Origin: Tretioscincus oriximinensis
Lineage: Eukaryota > Chordata > Lepidosauria > Squamata > Gymnophthalmidae
Direction: 5' to 3'
DNA: 64,000 nucleotides
Assembly: GCA_022410635.1 (NCBI GenBank)
Contig: JAJVDF010000029.1
Location: 2,491,596 to 2,555,595 of the forward strand
The translations under genes and the position numbers were made by a program. Positions 58,310 to 64,000 of the stretch are shown in pieces (positions within the stretch are counted from its first letter, which is position 1; the number at the start of each line of letters is the position of its first letter). The notes beneath the pieces are model-generated. The model made no database searches. It was not told the origin of the DNA and saw only the letters and a list, made by a program, of their open reading frames with translations.

Positions 58310-59537
58310 AAATTCTTCAGGATGGTGAAAACTGAAAGTGATTGTGGCAAATGTACTTGAACTTAAGCAAGTACAAAGTCATGCACATTGGGGCAAAGAA
58401 CCCCAGTTACTCCTACCAACTGATAGGAACAAAGCTTTCTGTGACAGTGCAAGAAAAGGATCTTGGAGTGCTGATGCACAGTTCAATTAAGGTGTCAACC
58501 CGGTGTGAAACAGCAGCAAAAAAAGCCAATTCAGTGTTGGGGATCATAAGGAAAGAAATTGAAAACAAGTCAGCGTTGTTTTGCATCTTTATTAATCTGG
58601 GTGAGGCCACATTTAGAATACTGTGTCCAATTCTGGACACCACATCTCAAAAAAGATATTCTGGAACTAAAGAAGGTGCAAAAAAGGGCAACAAGATTAA
58701 TTAAGGGGCTGGAACACCTCCCTTATGAAGTCTAGCTGCAACGTCTGGGCCTTTTCAACTTCAAAATGCGGTGATTGAAGTGTGTAAAATCATGCATGGG
58801 TCATCGGCCTGTGGAATTTACTTCCTGAAGAGGTGGTGGTAGCTAACAGCTTGGATAGTTTCAAGACAGGACTAGACAGGTTTATGGATACCAAGGGTAT
58901 AAATGGGTACTAGGATGTCTGGATGCTGCCTCCAGGATGGAGCAACAAGCAGGATTCCTGAAATGCTATTTGCAGGGAGACATGAACAGGTGCATATTTT
59001 GCTTTCTTCTGTTCGGACTGCCGAGGTGCATCTTGTGGGCCTCTGTGTGACACAGAATGCTGGACTAGACGGGCTCTGGTCCGATCCAGTATGGCTCTCC
59101 TTATGTTCTTAAGGTAAATAGAGAAAATTTATTTTCTCACACACACAACACTAGGATCAGGGGCATTCATTGAAAGTGATGGACAGAAGAGTGAGGACAA
59201 AGGAAAGTATTTTTTCACCCAAAGGATCATTGCCCTTTGGAATTTACTTCCAGAAGAGGTGGTGGGAGCTAGCAACCTGGAGACAGGATTAGACAGATTT
59301 ATGGACACCAATAGTATAAATATCTACTAGAGCGCATCATTTGATGTTGCCCCCAGGATGGAGCAACCGACAGTACTCCTAAAATACCATTTGCAGGGAG
59401 TTGAGAACAAGTGCATATTTTGCCTTCTACTCTTCAGACTGCCCAGGTCCAATTGGTGGCCCTCTGTGCAAGACAGGATGCTGGACTGGATGGGGTCTGG
59501 CCTGATTCGGCACAGGTCCTCTTGTGTTCTTAAGTTC
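58310..59537 (+). mobile_element. CR1/L3 LINE, older copy split by a younger L3 insertion
   Basis: Parts 58310-58800 and 59111-59537 together form one older copy. The left part covers RT to KIMHG (CTTAAGCAAGTACAAAGTCA, GGAACAAAGCTTTCTGTGAC). The right part resumes with GGTAAATAGAGAAAATTTA, exactly where the left part stops on the main LINE, and runs to CTCTTGTGTTCTTAAGTTCT. The older copy has a 60-base deletion near 58346 and several frameshifts. Confidence 0.85.
58798..59110 (+). mobile_element. CR1/L3 LINE 3' fragment, younger, nested
   Basis: It starts GGGTCATCGGCCTGTGGAAT, carries the coding stop TAG (GGGTACTAG, near 58907-58915) and ends CTCCTTATGTTCTTA. It is closer to the main LINE (38990-40899) than its host is, so it is younger. 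It is inserted between the KIMHG and NREK positions of the older copy. Confidence 0.85.
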
Positions 59538-61014
59538 TTAACTAAAAGCCTCCCTCAGAAACTGAGGGATAGGATTTGGTTTTTTAAATGAAGCATGGCT
59601 GAAAGGGGGAGGGGAAGAGAAGTTTGGGAAGAGATGAAAGAGATAGGTTTCTTTTTTCTTTTTAACAAAGCATTTCTCAAGGAAAGGGGTGGAGAAGTTG
59701 TTGAAGAAACAACAGCAGGACATTTTGATACAGCAAAAAAAGATTCTTGATCTTTTTCTTAAATCCAAGCATATCTCAGTTGGGGAGAAACAGCGAAGGC
59801 AGCATCACAACAGCCAATGATACGGAAAAAACAGTGTTTTCTTGGAGAGCTTCTACCCCAAAGCCTCTTGGGATTTGTAGTGAAATGTACGATGTTTCCT
59901 TTCCATTTTTCTTCAAATCCAGGGGAAAGAAAGAAGTGTATGCTCACAGATATGAGAACATAGAGTAAAAGACGGGAATGTAATATTTTTTCCCCATATG
60001 TAAGTGTAAAGATGGCTGAATTTAGCTGGGAATCAACCAAAATAGTGAAAATACCTAATAATATAAATTTAGCACTGGGTGAGTAAACTTTTTAAAAAAC
60101 CGTTTGGACTTTTAATCACTGAAAATGTTTAAATGGCCCTACAATCACTTCTATTTCATTATATTTAATTCTATTGTAAATAATTTTGGAATATACCGTA
60201 ATTTCTTTATGGCCATAGTTACAATATTGAAGTATTAACCTTTTTCAGGCAATATCACAGTCTTAAAATCAGATAAAAAACAGTTTGGAGCTGTACAATA
60301 AAAGCCATTGGCCATCTATGGTCTCCAGAAGGCCTGGCAGCCATTTCAGTTTAAAGCCCAGGCCAAGAACAAACAGTTTCAATGCATTGTACATATAGCA
60401 GAACCGTCAGGTCAGTGGGAAAGAGATGACAGTCCTACTTGTCTTTGATTTTTCTGAACCATTGTTTGATCTGCAGTGCATTCAAATGCAGCTCAGAGAT
60501 ATCAAAAGCAAGACTTCAACGGAAACCTTGTTCCTCCTCTGTGTCCCTGCTGATCATGCTGTTCAGGATGTCATTGAGCTGCACTGCATGATATAATCTA
60601 AGGATTCCTTAGAGATAAGTTCAAAGATATAAAACGCTTCATGGAGGGATGTATAGTGGTTTGGACTCTTGTTTAGGTGAATTTTGTAAATGAGAAGTAA
60701 CTGGGGTCAGGTTCAGACNCAGTAATCCAAATAAAAAATCATTTTCTAGCTTCTTTGTCTTGATATTAAAATTGCTATCAGTGGCCTGAGTCAGGCATCT
60801 CTAATTGATCCTAATTAAATCCAATTTAACCAGAAATCAGTGACGTTCTGGGAGAAAGAAGCAAACACAAGCTGGTGCTTTGTACATGGCTAAGTACGAA
60901 GCACCAACCTGGCTAAATACATCCATATGCAGGTCCTCTAGAGATCCAGGCTCCCTCAGTCTGTAAGAGAGAAAGGATCTAGGAAAAGAGACAGGAGATG
61001 GAAGTCTGGGTCCA
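59538..61014. other. Unique DNA, nothing recognised
   Basis: No supported feature. 60270-60610 is repeat-free; possibly conserved, untested. Confidence 0.35.
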
Positions 61015-61660
61015 GAAACTCTAACAAGGGGATNTTTTAATATCTTAGAGACCAACAAGAAAAAGATTAGCAGCATGAGCTTTCAGTCTACTTCTTCAGA
61101 TGTTAGGAAACAAATGCCTATGGACAGACTATATAGAGCAAACAGGGCACTTAAAGAAACAGAAATGTAAATGTGTGTGGAGGNGATCACTCAGGTCAAG
61201 TACAATAGTAAATNTTTGTAACTGGAAGGAAGAGCCTGAGGAAAGAAGTGTCAATGTGTAAGTGTTGCAATTAAATATATGCAGAAATGTAGCAGTAGCC
61301 CAAGAATGTCCTCACCAATCTGAAATATTAACTGTTGTTTAATATGTGTAGTGAGTAGAAAATCATCCCTATTCAGTCCCGTGTTAGTGGATTGTGATTT
61401 ATGGATGTATTCCAGTTTGCTGCTTGTCTTTCAAATCTTATTCTGCAGTTTTTTTGTTCAAGGCCTGCTGTTCTGCTGACCTTCCTGTGCTTGTGTCCTA
61501 TACAGTTTCTATGCAGTGGTTGGCCACTGTAAGAATAAGATTGAGTAGTGTACTTCTTATGTTAATACCATGTACCCACTCTGGCTCCTACCTTTGTGCC
61601 ATCTCCTGGAAGAATGATGTAAGGTTACAAGGTGAATATAGATTGCAATTTGAAACTCAG
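61015..61660 (-). mobile_element. Family A retroelement, long antisense copy
   Basis: Near 61015-61100 the plus strand carries the reversed motifs: TCTTAGAGACCAACAAGAAA and CAGTCTACTTCTTCAGATG. The minus strand reads SEEVD here. Further upstream on the minus strand (about 61380-61500) it encodes GHKHRKVSRTAGLEQKNCR then IRFERQAANWNTS, aligned with LEQRNYKGRFEREAAELEYW at 12190-12310. It has stops and is not functional. The 3' terminus is lost and the upstream limit is uncertain. Confidence 0.6.
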
Positions 61661-62789
61661 TTCAACAACTTTTGATTAGTTTTGTTTCATGCCAACAGAA
61701 CGATTTGTTTGCTGCTGGTTTGATTAAACCATGGCCAGCAGTTATGTTCAAATGTTATGGTTTAAACAAGCCACAGTTTCTTTGTTTGTCCCAAAGATAA
61801 ATCTGGATCACTTTATGTGTGAACATACCCCATATCCCACTGCACTGCCAATTCCTGACCATTCTTTGCCCTTCTGTATGAATGCTTTGTATTCAAAGTT
61901 TCCTGCTTTTGTTCATATCATCCATCTTCTATGTGATGAAGGGTGACAGTATTGTCTAAAGCTGTCAGAACTTGGGCATGATAAATTTTTCTGCTGATGT
62001 GTTTAGAGACTTTGCAAATAAGTAAAATACCCAAGTTCTTCCAAGCTTCCCTCGTACCTGTCAGAATCATGCCAACAATATCTGCTGGGGATATCAGTTC
62101 ACCACTGGATGAGAGATTTGCAAAGAATAAGAGGTAGGAAGTCTGTTGAAGCAAGCAGAAGCAAAATAGGCAACAATGATATTATCTGGATATTGAAGCT
62201 TGTAAGTCTTTTAATCTAGCATCAGTATCAATATCTAGAGTGGAGGAACAAAAGAGCTAGAAAACAAAGTGGCAAGTTAGCAAATGAGCATTACGAGCAG
62301 TAAACTGTTTTCAAAAGCTCACCCCACAGTCTTTGAACAACAGCTGTATTCTTTAAATTATCATGCAGTTTCTAGATGTCCCTTCTCTAGAGCTTAATTC
62401 ACTGTAACTACAGAGGAGCATACAATTGACAGAGATTGTGAAAAAGGTGGGAAGAGACTTTGGTAATCTTGCTATAGAGAGCACAATTTCAAAAATTGTG
62501 AATTCTCATCCACCCATATCCACAACTGTACGTACTATAGCTGCAGAGACTATCTAGAACTTCATTTTGGGATTTCCAAAAGTCTAGAATTTAAAGAAAT
62601 AAGAACAAGTAAGCAGGAAGTGTANCCAATCACAGACTTGAAACCACTGCAGCAGTTCCTTAACCAATCATAGAAAGAGAAAACCCGGAGTATTACTGGC
62701 CAACCAATGAACAGCAATCACTGTCAAAAATGATGTGTCCTGATTTGAAGTAAAATGAAGACTCCAGTTTGGCAAAATAAGCCACTTTG
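61661..62789. other. Unique DNA, nothing recognised
   Basis: No supported feature. Confidence 0.4.
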
Positions 62790-62790
62790 G

Positions 62791-62875
62791 TTCAGAGCTG
62801 TATTTAGGCANGTGCAACATGTGCACCTACACAGGGCAACAAAATTTGGAGGGTGGCAAAATACAACTAGTAGTA
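62791..62875 (+). mobile_element. hAT-like DNA transposon end, fragment
   Basis: TGTATTTAGGCA-N-GTGCAAC, CACCTACACAGGGCAACAAA and ATTTGGAGGGTGGCAAAATA resemble the terminal region of hAT elements whose end reads 'GGGCGCCAAAATTTGGGGG...'. Only one end is visible, so the match is by general similarity. Confidence 0.45.
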
Positions 62876-63424
62876 AAAATATTAATACTTTATTCCTTCT
62901 ATTATAAAACCCAAAGTAGATTAGTATTCTGGTGTTATAATGGTGAATAATTCCATAATTTATTGTTGGTATTCTGTAAAGGAACCTTGCTGACGTTTAG
63001 TTGAANGAAGATGGGGTGAAAAATAAATGACTTCACAGGAGCATCATACATCCCAAATAAGGTCCTGCTTCAGTTTCACAAATATACAAACGTCTTGCAT
63101 AGAAGGCATTTTTGCTGGATGCTTTTCCTATCAGAATAACTTGAAAAAGGCCCGTCAGAGGAGTATATAGGAGTAGAATGGGCTAAAAGTGAAAATCACA
63201 AAAGAGGTTATGTGTTAGGCCAAGTGTCTACAAAACATTTTGTGCTCAAGTGGAATGAAGGTATGTGGGGAACTTCATTCTCCCTAAAAGCAGTAGGCAG
63301 TTAAATGCAGAAGAAGCAGCTCTGAGGCTACTTGTCATACACTGAACTGGCCCTTGCCACAACCATTTACTTGAGGGTAGCTCGAAAATAACCTAGTGCC
63401 AACAATGAAGATATCAAATCCTCA
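62876..63424. other. Unique DNA, nothing recognised
   Basis: No supported feature. Confidence 0.4.
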
Positions 63425-63482
63425 CCAATATTATTACTACTATTAGTACTATTATTATTACTATTAGTACTATTATTACTAT
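63425..63482. repeat. (ATT/ACT)n compound microsatellite
   Basis: About nineteen ATT, ACT and AGT triplets in a mixed array directly beside a SINE, which it probably grew from (tail of the SINE in reverse). Confidence 0.95.
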
Positions 63483-63484
63483 GG

Positions 63485-63650
63485 CCCTTTCATCAAAGGG
63501 CAGCTCACATATTTCTCTATAACAGATAACTTGTGAAGTAGGTGGGGCTGAGTNAGTACTAAACAACTGTAATTGGCACAAGGTCACCCAGCTGGCTTCA
63601 TGGAGGATGGTGGAATCGAATTGGAAGACTACCAGATAAGACTGCAACCA
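63485..63650 (-). mobile_element. tRNA-type SINE, antisense
   Basis: Contains GATAACTTGTGAAGTAGGTG, CAAGGTCACCCAGCTGGCTT, GGTGGAATCGAATTGGAAG and ACTACCAGATAAG, the core and tRNA-like part of SINE-1-related elements in reverse. Confidence 0.8.
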
Positions 63651-64000
63651 AGACCGCAGGAGCAACTCCTTCCAACAGAGAAGTTTCTTTGTGGCATCTT
63701 TCACCAAGGGAGTGGAAACATAGTCAGAAGTAAAATGTCTGTCACAGATTCCCTTCTTCGTGTCGCCTGTTTCTAACCTTCAGCCATCAAAATTATTCAC
63801 CAGTTCCTGTGTAAAAATCCCAACTTTATACATTTTACTATCTAGAGATAATTTTCTTCTACATTGAAAGCTTCCAGTATTTAAAACCTTTTGCCCTTTG
63901 TTCAGGAATAGTTCTAGGTAGATCCTGGGAATATATTGTTCATGCCATGATCTGCCTGAAATTGTCCCCATCTCCTCCCACCCACTCTCAAGGAGTCCCT
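63651..64000. other. Unique DNA to window end, nothing recognised
   Basis: No supported feature. Confidence 0.4.

Overview
The window looks like vertebrate nuclear DNA from a lizard-like (squamate) reptile. It is AT-rich and dominated by interspersed repeats typical of squamates: CR1/L3-type LINEs ending in short octamer repeats, L1, a BovB/RTE fragment, tRNA-derived SINEs and Tc1/mariner-type DNA elements. A gecko is possible, but I cannot prove the species from sequence alone. Scattered single N bases suggest a draft assembly.

I found no convincing host protein-coding exon, rRNA, functional tRNA, operon or CRISPR array. The only long open frame is a CR1/L3 LINE reverse transcriptase at 38996-40684 (562 codons, FADD active site). 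Its stop codon is probably hidden by an N. The window therefore reads as intergenic or intronic DNA with layers of transposon insertions.

Layout. 1-5.3 kb: unique DNA with ATC/GAT microsatellites. 5.3-13.2 kb: several copies of one retroelement, called family A here, plus SINEs and a Tc1-type fold-back MITE; one family A copy is a perfect 70-bp palindrome flanked by 12-bp target-site duplications. 14-20 kb: tRNA-derived SINEs, an old CR1 tail and a 397-bp MITE. 20-28 kb: mostly unique, with a purine-strand minisatellite (23.4-23.7 kb), a Tc1 relic (24.5-24.8 kb) and an L3 tail. 28.4-31.5 kb: a rearranged L3 LINE, an L1 3' end and two DNA-transposon MITEs. 34.7-37.5 kb: an L1 3' end with a 21-bp target-site duplication that itself carries a fold-back MITE, plus SINE and CR1 tails. 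39-40.9 kb: the main LINE. 41-50 kb: mainly unique, with SINE, LINE-tail and MITE fragments. 50-54.4 kb: L3, inverted family A, BovB endonuclease fragment, MITE and CR1 tail. 57.4-59.5 kb: a SINE inside a SINE, and an L3 copy inside an older L3 copy. 61-63.7 kb: family A, a hAT-like end and a SINE.

The most unusual signal is family A. At least seven copies share a defined 3' end; two are flanked by 10-12 bp target duplications, two carry an inverted 5' segment, and a short protein frame is conserved between copies. It looks like a target-primed retroelement. Penelope-like is my best guess, but its class is unproven. All names rest on my reading of motifs and recalled family features; no database search was run.
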